Positions 45,962-57,813 of a stretch of 64,000 nucleotides of DNA are shown here, in pieces; within the stretch, counting starts at the first letter, position 1; every line of letters begins with the position of its first letter. The notes under the pieces were generated by a model. It was given only the letters and a program-made list of their open reading frames with translations. It did no database searches and was not told the DNA's origin. The position numbers and the translations under genes were made by a program. Origin of the DNA: Nageia nagi (Eukaryota > Pinophyta); the NCBI GenBank assembly GCA_050084985.1, contig JBITNC010000001.1:172174001-172238000 (forward strand). The letters are read 5' to 3'.

Positions 45962-47904
45962 TCAAACTTCACTCCCCCTTGAAGGTAACTTCACCAACCC
46001 AATACATTCCCTAAGCTTGCAGAATTAAGCTTATGGAAGGGGCTTGATGAACAAATAAGCAAAGTGTAATATTGATGGAAATTACTAAAATTATATGATA
46101 CCATCCATAACCTTCTCCATGATAAAATGTGCTTGGATTTCAATATATTTTGTTCTCTGATGAAAAATATGATTCTTTTCCAAAGTAATAGTTGATTGAT
46201 TATCTGAAAAAATCTAAGATGGATGAGCTTGCTCACACCTAATTTCTTTCAAAATATGCCTCCATTAAATAGCTTCTTGGGTTGTGACTAACATGGCATG
46301 ATATTTTACCTCTATGGTGGAAAGAGCAATAGTAGGCTACTTTTTTGAAGCCCAAGAGATAGAACCTGAACCAATGCTAAACACATAAGAAAGGTTGATT
46401 TCTCATCATCTCTATCTTCCCTATAGTTATAATCTAAGAACCCTAAGAGAACAAATGAGGGTAACTTAAAATACTTGAGACCAAGATCCTTCATTCCTAC
46501 AACATTCCTCAAGATTTGCTTAACAAAATTGAGATGCTCAACATACAATTTTTGAATAAACTATATCATAATATTTATTACAAAGGAAATATTTAGCCTA
46601 AATATAGTCAAGTAAAGAAGACTACCAATTAGTTTCTTGTATGATCTAGCATCATCCAACTGAGAGTTGGAGCTAAAAGATAGAGTGATTCTAAGAGAGA
46701 CTGGGATCATAGTAGGTTTGCACTTCATTCCAAATTTTTGAAATATGTTTAAGATATACTTGGATTGACTAAGTTAGGTACAATCCTTGTATTGGTACAC
46801 TTGCATAACAAGGTAATAATGCAAGAGACTATGATCAATCATTTCAAATATTTCTTCAAGTTTGGATATGCAATATTAGATGATTTTATCATTATTTCAT
46901 ATGATCAAAATATCATCCACATATAGAAGAATCAAGACCAATTCTTATCCTTAATTGACCACATATAGATTAATAACGAAGAGGCACTTAGAGAATTCAG
47001 TGTCCATAAAGTATCCTAAAATCATTTTGTACAAAGCTCTAGGTGCTTGCTTAATTCCATACAAGGATTTGTTTAGCTTGTACACAAAGGACTCTTTGCC
47101 TTCCACAACAAACCCTTTTGGTTGATTCATTTATATATCCACATCTAATTCATCATTGAGAAAATAATTCTTGACATAAAGTTGAAATTTTTTTCATCCT
47201 TGAGCTACTGAAAGAGCAGGGATTAACCTAACTATGGGCATATTTTCCACTAGAGCAAAGGTTTTCTCATAATTAATTCCATATTTTTTTAGAGAAATCC
47301 TTGGCTACTAACCTTACCTTGTATTTCTTAATTTTCCCAATTGAATTGTATTTGACCTTATAAATCCATTTATTATCAATCACATTTCATTCATTGGGAT
47401 AAGGAACTATGTCCCAAGTTTGATTTTTCATCAAATCCTCATCTCCACTTTCATGGAATCCATCTAGCATTTGTGCTTTGAAGCTTCCTTGAAATACGAG
47501 GGCTCATTTTTGCTATCAATCTTAGCAAATAAGGATTTGTTTAAGATCATACTTCTTGTTATCCTTTATGTTGAAATTTTTTTCTCCTGAGGTGACTTAT
47601 CTACATTGATATCCATCTAGTTAGGTGCAATAGAAGAGTCATCAAAATCATCCAGATCCTCACAAGAAGTAAATTTCTCATGAAGTTCATTAAAATTTAC
47701 ATTCCTTGAGATGAACATTGCTCTTGAGGACAGACAGTAGACCCTATAACCTCTATGTTTACTATCATATCCCATAAATATACACTTTTTGAATCTTTTA
47801 TCTATCTTCTTTCTTTTCTTAAAAATAATGAAGGCATAAGCATCGCAACCAAAAACCCTAAAGTGAGAGATGTTAGGTTTCTTTCTTGTCCATACCTCAT
47901 ATGG
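45962..47904 (-). pseudogene. Copia D integrase end, reverse transcriptase and RNase H
   Basis: Minus strand, resuming left of element F. Integrase C-terminus (KKPNISHF/RVFGCDAYAF-like, 47830-47890), then RT with the YVDDILI-type motif near 46910, TLGLLHYYLV-like text, and RNase H fragments (KQILRNVVGMKDLGLKYFKL, YREDRDDEKSTF at 46312-46548). It ends at the stop rc of 46964-equivalent position 45962. Many stops and a frameshift in the last third. Confidence 0.75.
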
Positions 47905-47909
47905 GGTTT

Positions 47910-48257
47910 TGTTGGAATATATAATGCATTATTATAAGGTTTCCTAATGTAATTCACTTAATAATGAATATGATAAATGTAAATTCTCTAATACTTAAAA
48001 GCGTGCCTAAATACCTTTTAAATATTTATGAATATAATAATGTAATTTATCTTACACTCCATCTCATTAGCATGCCCCTTAGGTAAAAAGGTGATGCATG
48101 TCATGACATTGTACAATGGTTAGAGGAACCACTTTATATCGGTGTCATCTTATGCGAATGCTATTTTGAGTCTATGTTCTTTATGCTTAAGGATTTGAGA
48201 GAGTTCTTCAAGTGATCTTGGGTAATTAGGAATTAGTCTTATCAGCTTTTTCCTTCA
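47910..48257 (+). repeat. 5' LTR of copia F (internally deleted)
   Basis: 348 bp against 519 for the 3' LTR. The missing block of about 170 bp lies between 'acaatggtta' and 'gaggaacc' and includes the TATA region, so this copy could not start transcription normally. PBS TGGTATCTAGATCC follows. Confidence 0.85.
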
Positions 48258-49989
48258 TTTGGTATCTAGATCCATTCTTAGAGGCTCTTCTTCAACATCC
48301 TTGGAGGTTCATCTTCATTTTTTGTGAGGTAAAATGAAGGTATAACCTCCTACCCTCTTATTTTTTGATTTTGGACTATTTCTTATGATACTAACATATT
48401 TGTTGATTATGTGTTAGTTGTCTTTTTTTATAATATATTATTGCTATGCTATCTCTTTACTAACAACTTTATCCTTGTTAGTTGCATTTTGTTTAGGTAA
48501 AGTTTTGCTTAGTACATAACAATAATATATTGTTATAGCATATTATGGCAATTTTTTTACTCTACTTTCTTTAAAAATTTCAATTTTTTAAACTCTAATT
48601 TCTTAAAAATTTGTAAATTTTTTAAGAACTAGATCTATTGCTTCTTCCACCTTAGGAATCTTAATGGACCCACAACACATCCTTCAATCGGTGCACTCCA
48701 TTGACCTACCAATGCCAACTCATGGCTTGGTTGCATAGTCTATGTATTGGGTCTACATTATGTCAGTAATACTTGGGCCCTTTCAAACTTGCTTGATCAC
48801 CTGATCAAAGGGGCCACCTACTCATTACCCTAAATATTAACAACACTTTTCTAGGCTCAAAACTCATTCCTCCCTCACTTTAGCTTGCGACCTCTAAACA
48901 TCCACCACTATGATGCTACTTAGTTGCCTCACCTGATGATCATCTTTTTACTACCTACGTTTCATCTACATGCAGACCCAATTACTCATGTTGGGCCCTT
49001 ATAGGAATAGTGCAGATAGTAGTCACATGTCTTAGGGTATACTCACTCTACAATGGGAAGTAGTTTATGCTTCCAACTCTTATTACAAGGGAGGGGATTT
49101 AGCCATTAAAGAATTCACTTTACTATACCACCCACTATTGGATTCCAAGCTTCTTTAATCTAAAAAATCTTAGAGAAGAGAGCGCTTTGGTAATGGTTGC
49201 TTAGCTATTGATAGTGGGTTTTTGAATGCATTGATTCATAAACATGCACCTTATCCAACCCAAACTTACTCACACATGTTGCCACTTATCAAAGGCCTAC
49301 ACAATGAATGGTGACTTATTCCAATTGATCTAATCAAAGAATAATTTGATCAAGTGAAAACCCTTTATGAAACATGGGCCCTTCTACTCCCACTGCCCAA
49401 AACCCTTTTTACAAAATTCCCCTCCTCACTATTTTTTTTTTATTTTGTTATTTTTCAATAGTAGATTTCATGTAAAACAAAAAAACCTACTTCTTCCTAA
49501 ACTTTATTTTGAGTGCACATTTCCTTTTCTTTATTGCACTTGGTGGAATAGTGCAATACATTTATTTTTTTTACAGATTATGGATTGTGATTGAATCCAA
49601 TGATTACTTTTTACACTTGCTAAAAAAATAATATTGAAAAATTTATATTAAGGGAGGTGTACTAAGGGAGTTTCTTCAAAATTAAATAATCCTATATTTT
49701 ATTTAGAGAATTTTTTAAGTAAAAAGGGATGAATGATTTCTTATGTGCCAATTTTTTTTAAGGGGGATATTTTTTCCTAAATGTGATTTTTTTTAAAGGG
49801 GGAGATTGTGAAAATATGAATTTTTTAAGGGAATTTTTTAAGTAAATTTTTTTTAATGCTAAAGTAAAAATACAAGGGAATGCATTTTTTAAGTTTTTTT
49901 CTCCTTGAGCATTAATTTTTTTCTATCTCTAAAGTTTTTTTTGTTAATATTGGGGGTGGTTTTTAAGGAACTAATAACCTTCAGGTTTT
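48258..49989 (+). other. Leader of copia F, first part
   Basis: PBS, T-rich part, a hypervariable segment (48640-49440) without similarity to the other leaders, 'cacttggtggaatagtgcaa' at about 49538 (shared with E near 32616), and T-rich DNA with 'aagtaaa' words. No gene recognised. Confidence 0.55.
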
Positions 49990-50199
49990 GAAAGGCCCCG
50001 AGTACCTTTTACATCGATAGTAGTTCCTCAAATCTCCCTCAACCTTCCTAGGGTATGAACAAAATAATCCCTCAACCTAGGAAAGGTCAGAATACTTTTG
50101 TAACATGAAATAGTTAATACATTTCAAATCAATGTACAAATCTTAAGATATGCAATAAACCTTGTACATTTTCATAAAAAAATTTAAACACCAAAAAGG

Positions 50200-51230
50200 A
50201 TTTGAAAATTCAAACTTCTTGCTCAAAAAAGAGACCTCGTAGTTGAGCCTTGGAAAGTGAGTTCCAATATCGTAAATACAATAAAATTGTTAACTGGATA
50301 AGCCATAATAATTCTAATTGAAGCTTGCTTGAGTTGAATGAACATGACCCTTCTTGTAGCATTCCTACTTCTAGCTTGATACCAACTCCACCAACCCTCA
50401 AGAAAGAACCCAGTCCATGATCAAAGCTTTGAGATTTGATCTAGCCAAGAGGAAAGAAAAAACATGCTAGCCTTTATGAAAATGCTTATTCCTGTAGGTT
50501 CAAGATCCATAAGGATATAAGGAAACAATAGGGCCACTACCAACACCCCATAAGGACCCCCAAACACCAAGGTGAAGCAAATAATCAAATCCTCAAGCTC
50601 AAAACCAAAACCATAATAATCTTGGAGCTTTGGGAATCACCAAATAATCAATTGTTCTAAAGTAGTATTACCCAGAACAATAACCAAATCCTCTATAGCT
50701 AAAATAATTATAGAAACTACCTCTTCCTTATCTTTATACTTCACAAGAAACCCTTCATCCAAGCAAGGCTTTTATGCCTTCCAAACTACAACCTTAGACC
50801 CAATCTCCTCCATGAAATATGCATCCTCTGTAGTAGATAACAAGGGGTCAATATAGAACAAATCCTCTATCTTTACAAGTGAAAATTTGGAATCTAAAGA
50901 AGAGTCCCTTTGACTTTTAAAGATCACATCCACATAGTTGTTGAATAACACTTCCTCTTCCACTAGAGAGAAGTGAGATTTGAGAGAGAAATCAAAACCC
51001 CCCAATCTTTGTTGGACCTAGACAAACCAACTCTTTATCAGAAGTAACCTCTATGCATCTCCCACTACCAATAATGAAAATTGCCTCAACTGAACCCTCC
51101 AAATCAAAGCTTCCTCCATCTACATGATCCTTCTCCCTTGGCCACATTGCCCTCTTTTTATCACAAGACCCTCCTTCAATGGCTCTTGACCACTCATACT
51201 CCTAGTTGTGCCACATAATCATCCCCTTTT
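50200..51230 (-). pseudogene. Unidentified antisense coding-like segment in the copia F leader
   Basis: Minus-strand frames with coding character: MWPREKDHVDGGSFDLEGS, CIEVTSDKELVCLGPTKIGG (51000-51180), GFDFSLKSHFSLVEEEVLF (50772-51005), then GFGFELEDLIICFTLVFGG and YGVLVVALLFPYILMDLEP (50480-50610). Acidic N-terminal part, hydrophobic C-terminal part. The copia-type leader sequence flanks it on both sides (T-rich DNA with a 'ctctctaaagt' or 'tatctctaaagtt' word at about 49925 and 51255), so it looks like an insertion or capture. Family not recognised; a host gene piece or another element's frame are both possible. Confidence 0.4.
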
Positions 51231-51239
51231 TTCCTTCTT

Positions 51240-52280
51240 CCTATAGTTTTTTCTCTCTCTAAAGTAAAATTACAAAAAGGGAATGATTATTTTCCTTAGT
51301 GCTTAATTTTTTTTGGTAAAACTGTGGCAAGTTTTTCCTTAGTGTTAAAAGTTATTTTTTTTCCTAAGGTAAAATTGCAATTATTTAACTAAGTATTTTT
51401 TTAAGAGGAACATGTTGCTTAAGTTCAATTTTTTTAAGTAAAAAGGGGGGGGAGACTCCATTTTTATTGCTTAAAATAATAAACCCATGCATTTTTTTTG
51501 TATGTCCTCTTGGGGTTATGACAAAACCTATTGGACACTCTTAAGGTTTTCATTTTGGATAATGAATCATTTTTTAAGCATTTTACTTTATGTTATGAAC
51601 CTTTACTTTATTTTTACAAAAAATGCAAATATTGAAAATGCATCCCTTAAAATGAACACATTCACACATTTATTCAACAACATGACTTGTTTAGGGAGCC
51701 ACAAGGGGAGGAAAAGGTATATTGGAGCCTTTAGTACGATGATCCAAATGGTAAAAAAATTATACTTCTTAATTGCCCCTCAGTCCTTTGTTGGTCTTAA
51801 CATGACTCCATATAGGTGGATAGATATGTATCCAGTGATATCACATGTTCGCACATCCATCAAAAGATTATCCTGATAACCTAAGAGGACAAATTGAAAC
51901 TTAATCAAGATAATAATTTGGTTGATCCAACATACTTCACACCCTTGGAAAATAGTTAGTAATCCTCCTTATGAGAGTATATTACTAACTAAGGGAAACT
52001 GGTTGAGGATTGGTAGGACTTGGGTTCCTTGTGAGCATCTAGATGAAGAACTAGTTTTAAATTAAAAAATAAGCCTCAACTCTACCCTCTTTACGATATT
52101 ACTTTGTTATGAGTAATGTTGGATGTATGGGTCATATGATTTGGTGAGTTTGTAATTTTTTGCACATGAGAAATTGTTTAATAACTTGCATTCTTTGTTG
52201 ATTACCTTGGTTAAACAAAATAACATTTATAGTTGATTAGTTTGGTCAACAAATTGCAATTATTATATAGTGAAATGATA
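51240..52280 (+). other. Leader of copia F, conserved block
   Basis: T-rich DNA followed from about 51500 by the block shared by all five copia elements, with PPYESILLTKGNWLRIGRTW open near 51968-52027. No gag start follows. Confidence 0.55.
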
Positions 52281-52449
52281 TCATATACCTTAACCTCTTT
52301 AATGGAATGAAATATACACTTTGGTGGCTTTGTTGCAATTATTTTGCTTTAAATAGATTAGTAAATAAATATTATGGCCTTGGAAATAAAACTTTTGGGT
52401 CTTAATTCAAATTGGTGATATAATTTTTTTGTGCAAATGAATTAATGCC

Positions 52450-52880
52450 TTCCATAGTTGGAAGTTTATACCCATATTTTGGTTTGATACCATCTTATTT
52501 GTTGAAAATTTATCTATGATTTAGATTCTTATCACCTTGATTTCATTTTTGAAAGTTTATCTTATTTTTGGATTGATGTTAATCTACTTTCATGTTTGGG
52601 GAGTCTATCCTTGTTTATGTTCCTCTATTTTGCTAGAAAGTTGTATTTGGTGGAACAGTTTAAAAAGTTCAGCCTTATTCATGATCAAAATTTTGATGGA
52701 ATGGTTAAAAAGGTTTGCCCTTTTTGTGGTTACATTTTGTTGGTTTTTAAAAAGGTTTTCCCTTCTCCTAATTGTAATTTATGCCACTTTACTTCCATTA
52801 TTGGGAAGTTTATCCACTATGGATTGATGTCATTTTTGGGAAGAATATCCATGTTGATGGATTATGGACTAGTACCACTT
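52450..52880 (+). repeat. Degenerate tandem array of about 47 bp in copia F
   Basis: Recurring core 'gg(g)aagtttatcc' followed by 'tttggattgatg(t/c)ca' at 52452, 52500, 52548, 52596, then looser copies to 52792 and 52830. It occupies the place where gag should be. The two overlapping open frames here are by-products. Confidence 0.55.
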
Positions 52881-53345
52881 TCCTTCTTCCATCATATGCA
52901 CCTTGACTTATGGCATGATCAAATATATCATTTAGTGGCTCATTCTTCATCTAGGCAACAATATTATTCAAGGAGACCTTAAAACCTTTATATCAACATG
53001 TTTGTTAATAGATAAGAACTTATGCATCAGCTTGAAATACAATGGATTATGGCTTATAAATATTGACTTATGGCCTTCTTATGATTAGGATGGTATTCTA
53101 ATTATTCCCACCTTATTAATAAATTGATTGATGAGATAGATATATTTGGAAGGTGCATTAGTTGCTTCATACAATTCAATTCTTGAATTCCTTAAGAATG
53201 GAAGTATGGAATATGATAAAATTTTATTTCCTATGTTTCCTAAATTGATTAATGGCCTTTATGTAGTTGAAGTTAGGACTATTTAGGGTTTGCTTAGCTA
53301 TAAATTTTTATTCTAAAGATAACCATAAATCATAAAAGTATTCAC

Positions 53346-54566
53346 ATTATGGAATCTCAAGAACTTGTGGAAGGTTTGCCTTTGATATCACCCATAATTG
53401 CTCTTTGTGAGAAGTACAACCTAGGCAAGATAAACAGACAAAAATTTGAGAAAGATAAGGCAATAAGGGAAACATAACCTCTTTAGCTTGGTACAAAAAT
53501 ATTTCAAGATACTTTATGGATATTGGGTTCTCTAAGTACTTCTCTAATTCATATCTATATGTGCTCAAATCAAGGACAAGACTTGCTCTTGAATCTTCTC
53601 TATGTGGATGATCTTCTAATCACATGAAATAATGATGAAATCATCTGAGAGTGCATATCCAAACTTAAGGAAAAATTTGATATGATTGATCTTGGTCTCT
53701 TGCATTATTACCTTGGTATGCAAGTGTACCAATACAAGGATTATACCTACCTTAGTCAATCCAAGTATATCTCAAACATATTGTAAAAGTTTGGAATGGA
53801 GGAGTGAAAATATCCTGCAATCCTTATCTCTCCTAGGATCACTCTATCTCTTAGATCCAACTCTCAGTTGGTAGATGCTAAAACTTATAGGAAATTAATT
53901 GGTAGTATACTTTATTTAACTATTTCTAGGTCAAATATTGCCTTTGTAATAAATCTAATGACATGGTTTATGAAGAAATTGTATGTTAAGCACCAAACTG
54001 CTATTAAGAAAATATTGAAGTATGTTGCAAGAATGAAGGATCTTGCTCTCAAGTATTCCAAGTTTCTTTCATTTTTTTTCTTAAGGTACTCAAATTCTAA
54101 CTATAAGGGAGATAGAGATGCTAAGAAATAAACTTCTACTTATGTGTTTAGCCTTAGTTTATGTGTTATCTCTTGAGCTTCCAAGAAGCATCCTACTACT
54201 GATCTCTTCATCATAAAGGTAGAATATTGTACCATATCAATCGTAGCCTAAGAAGCCATTTGGTTTAGGCATCTTTTGGAAGAAATTAGGTATGAATAGG
54301 CTCACCATCTCAGATTGTTTTAGATAATCAATTATTTATTGCTTTAGCAAAGAACCATATTTTCTTTAAGAGAACAAACCATGTTGAAATCCAAGCATAT
54401 TTTATCAAATGAAAAGGTTCTAAATGGTATTTTATAATTATAATATTATCCATCAATCCTAAACTTCATTTATTTATTCACCAAGTTCCTTCCTAAAGCT
54501 TAATTTAGTAATCTTAGAAAATCTATTAGGTTGGTGAAGTTACCCACAAGGGGGAGTGAAGATTGA
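53346..54566 (+). pseudogene. Copia F pol remnant
   Basis: Begins in the GAG-pre-integrase region (ELVEGLPLISPIIALCEKYN, LGKINRQKFEKDKAIR). Near 53480 it jumps to RT (TDIG-like text then LNLLYVDDLLI), so the integrase core and the first half of RT are deleted. Then DLGLLHYYLGMQVYQYKD, KLIGSILYLTISRSNIAFVI, and RNase H pieces (KILKYVARMKDLALKYSKF, NSNYKGDRDAKK). Several stops. Ends in the usual place, a few codons after KLPTRGSED-like text. Confidence 0.8.
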
Positions 54567-55372
54567 ATTCTTGTTGAATTTATGTCTATGATGATAACTT
54601 CATCCCTAGGAGGATTTTTTGGTTGTATAGTGTTAATCATTTTTGTACACCTTCATGGTTAGTTTGCTCCATGTGGGGAACTAGTTGTACATTTTTTGAG
54701 CATACGATTGACTATCATTAGTATTGTTTAGTTATCCATATGGGATGAACTTATTTTTATGTGTGATAGATCTTTTTTGTGTGGTTCAATTATCCATATA
54801 TGAGGAACTCGTATGTGTCTTTTGGCATTGTTCATTTATCCATGTGTGAGGAACTCATATGTTCATCTTCTTATGCTCTATTTCTTGATGTTGATCAACA
54901 CATATTTTTATACAATAGGTGACTATGAGTATTGGCTTGGCATCTTTGTGATGACTTATAGTGCACCATTGATCAATTTAAGGATGGCATTAATTTATTC
55001 ATTTATATTATATTGATATGAATGTTTATATGATTCATCTAATTGATTTTATTTATGAGTTGCTTGTAGATTAGAGGATTTCTTCTTAAGAGTATAGTTT
55101 ACCTACTTTGAGTGTTAGGCTCATAGAGGCTCATCATGTCAACTTGTTGTTGAATGACTATGTTGTATAGTGAAACCAATTATGGTTAATGATTTTATTG
55201 CAAACCATTTTGTCAAATGGTAAAGTAGTGGGTCTCAATATAAGATCTTGCTTATTTCTCAAAGATGTAAATGTTCTCATCTATGATTTTATCTCTATGG
55301 AGGATAACTCTCTCTTAATCTCTTTTTATTCTCTAATTCTTCACTTTACCCCGGTATTGTATTAAGGAGAAG
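54567..55372 (+). other. Copia F 3' untranslated region
   Basis: Single 'ggttagtttgctccatgtg' unit, two or three 'agttatccatatg(t)gaggaact' units (54730-54860), 'atgacttatagtgcaccatt', and the purine tract 'attaaggagaag'. No gene. Confidence 0.65.
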
Positions 55373-55891
55373 TGTTGTAATATATAATGCATTATTGTAA
55401 GGTTTCTTAATGTAATTCACTTAATAATGAATATGATAAATGTAAAATCACTAATACCTAAAAGTATCTATAAATACCTTTTAATTATTTGTGAATATGA
55501 TAATGTAACTTGTCTTACACTCCATCTCATGAGCATGCCCATTGGGTAAAAGGGTAATACATATTATGACATTGTACAATGCTTAATAGGATGATCCAAG
55601 AGAGGATTTTAGCATATAAATAGAATACCATCTCCTTGAGATCACTCAATCAAGTTTGCAGCAAGTTATACTCTTGTGTAGGTTATAGGAGAAGTGAGAA
55701 AGTGAGTTGTAAGAGAGTGCTCTTTGAGAAATATGATCTTAGATTAGTGTACTTCTATGGGTGGAGGTTATATTGGTGTCATCTTATGTGAATGATATTT
55801 TGAGTGTGTGTTCTTTATGCTTAAGAATTTGAGAGAGTTCTTCAAGTGATATTAGGTAATTAGAAATTAGTCTTATGAGCTTGTTCCTTCA
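55373..55891 (+). repeat. 3' LTR of copia F
   Basis: 519 bp, TGTTGTAATATATAATG...TTGTTCCTTCA. Keeps the block, with its TATA-like 'catataaataga', that the 5' LTR lost. Confidence 0.85.
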
Positions 55892-55896
55892 TATTT

Positions 55897-57813
55897 TACC
55901 TTCAACTACTTTCATAGGGCACCTATATAGTATGTAGATCATAGTGCTTATAGATTCACTCCATAAGAAGTTAGGAAGATTTCTCAACATGCACCCAGCC
56001 ATTTCCTGAATGGTTCTATTATTTCTTTTGATAACACTTTTTTGTGGATGGGTGTAAGGGATCGTGAACTACCTCTTAATCCTATGTTTGGCACAATAAT
56101 AATTGAACTCATTGCTATTCTAATCACCCTCATTATTAGATATTAGTGTCTTAATTTTGAATTTAGATTGATTTTCAACTAATGCTTTGAAATATTTGAA
56201 CCTATAAAATGTTTAATCTTTGTGCTTAAGTATCAAATGTCATCCTATTGAAGTCATCAACGAAGGTTAAGACATACGATGCTCCCCCAAGAGATTTAGT
56301 TTGAAATGAACCCATCAAATTTGAATGCACATATTGGAGAGGTTTTGTTGCCCTAGTTGTGTTATCTTTCTCAAATATTTACCTATTCATCTTGCTTAGG
56401 ATGTACTTCTCATAAAAACTAATTATGGATGATATCGAAGGCTAACTTTCCATAAGTTCTTCATTTTTCATGACTTGAATGCTTGTGTGCTTAAGGTGGC
56501 CTAATCAATGGTGCCAAAAATTACCCCTAAAGCAAAAATTCATAGCAAGACACATCTTTATTAATGCTTGATCCATAATGTACAGATCATATTTCACTGA
56601 TCCTTTCAGCAAAGTGGCAAGTCCCTTCTTCATGCATCAGGAGTGTGAGTTGAACTTGAATGAGTATCCTTTAATTTTTTTGCAATTTGAATGATTAAAA
56701 GAAGGTTTATACTATTTTTAGGCACATAGAGCATATTTTTAAGAATCTTTCCTTGCAATAACACACTCCCAATACCTTGAACGTTAAGGATTGAATTATC
56801 ACCTATCACAATTGTATCCTTTCTATACTTATGAAAATTTTTAAACTTAGCCTTTTCAAGGCACATGTGATTTATGCACCCATAGTCAACAATCTAATCA
56901 TTCAAAAAAGTTTGAGACTTGGAGTAAAGACCATAAACATAAGAAAATTTATTATTCTTCTCCTTACATTTGAAGTTGTTTGATTTTTTAAATTTTTCCC
57001 ACCTCATTCTTTTTTTTCTTGTAGCAATATAGATGCCATAAAAATTACAATTACCATCAAACTTTTTGTATTTGCTTGATTTATCATGGCCATTATGTTG
57101 TTTGTTATCACCTTTCTTGCAATTCTTTTTTGAAGCATGAGAAGGCTTATTTTGGTTGTTGAACTTATTTTTGAAGTGTGTCTTAATTGGTCCTAGTTCC
57201 ATAAAATGCTCATTAAGAGAGGTGATCAATAACATTTTATTGAGAATTTCCTTGTATTTTAGAAGAAGCCTTGAAAGATTTTTCAATGAAAACTCTTCTT
57301 TTTCATCATCAAACCTCATCTTAATTACTGTCATGAAGTGATTGAATTTAGTGGAGAGGTTTTGAGGATGATGAACACCATAAACTCATCATTGATCTAG
57401 TTGCAACCACATCCCACAAGCTGGGTCTTAAGGTTAATAATCTTGTTCAAGTATATTACCAAACTTTTATTTTTCTCTTGAGCTGATTGCAATAATCTTT
57501 GAAGAATGGTGAACCTCTTGAAGAATTTAGTGTTAATGTAGATTCTCTTCAACCTATCCCAAGTTTCTGTTGGAGTGTTTGAAGAAGAGATCATGAGAAG
57601 GACTTCATATGAAACTACACGAAAAATCATAGAGGTTGCCAACTCATTCTTTGTATTGTAAGCCTCAAGTTCCTTCTCATTTGTTGAAGCAAATTGATTT
57701 TCATTTATAATTTACCATAGTTTCTATGCTTGAAGTTCTACTTTCATCTTAGAATCCCAAATATCATAATTAGAACTATATAAGATGTGCTTGGGTGAAA
57801 ATGAGTCTCCCAT
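55897..57813 (-). pseudogene. Copia D gag, protease and integrase, first part
   Basis: Minus strand, ATG at 57813 (MGDSFSPKHIL). gag: TETWDRLKRIYINTKFFKRF, then MTVIKMRFDDEKEEFSL. Knuckle region CNFYGIYIATRKKRM has Tyr at the second Cys, as in A and B, and a frameshift after it. Protease site IVDYGCINHMC (Ser of DSG lost). HHCC region: LGHLKHTSIQVMKNEE with its CxxC changed to YEKY. Integrase core partly readable (NSNEFN, NRTIQEM). F cuts it at 55896. Confidence 0.8.

Larger units (their letters stand above)
47910..55891 (+). mobile_element. Ty1/copia element F, inside D
   Basis: LTRs 47910-48257 and 55373-55891. D's integrase sequence (catacctcatatgggg...ttttaccttcaactac) joins across it. 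Flanks ggttt (47905-47909) and tattt (55892-55896) are probably one TSD with two changes. Its leader is the longest (about 4 kb) and carries an extra antisense coding-like segment. gag, most of integrase and the first part of RT are missing. Confidence 0.85.

Noticed and set aside
52537-52982. Two overlapping hydrophobic frames as a possible membrane protein
   Set aside because: They follow a degenerate tandem repeat of about 47 bp and share no family features.
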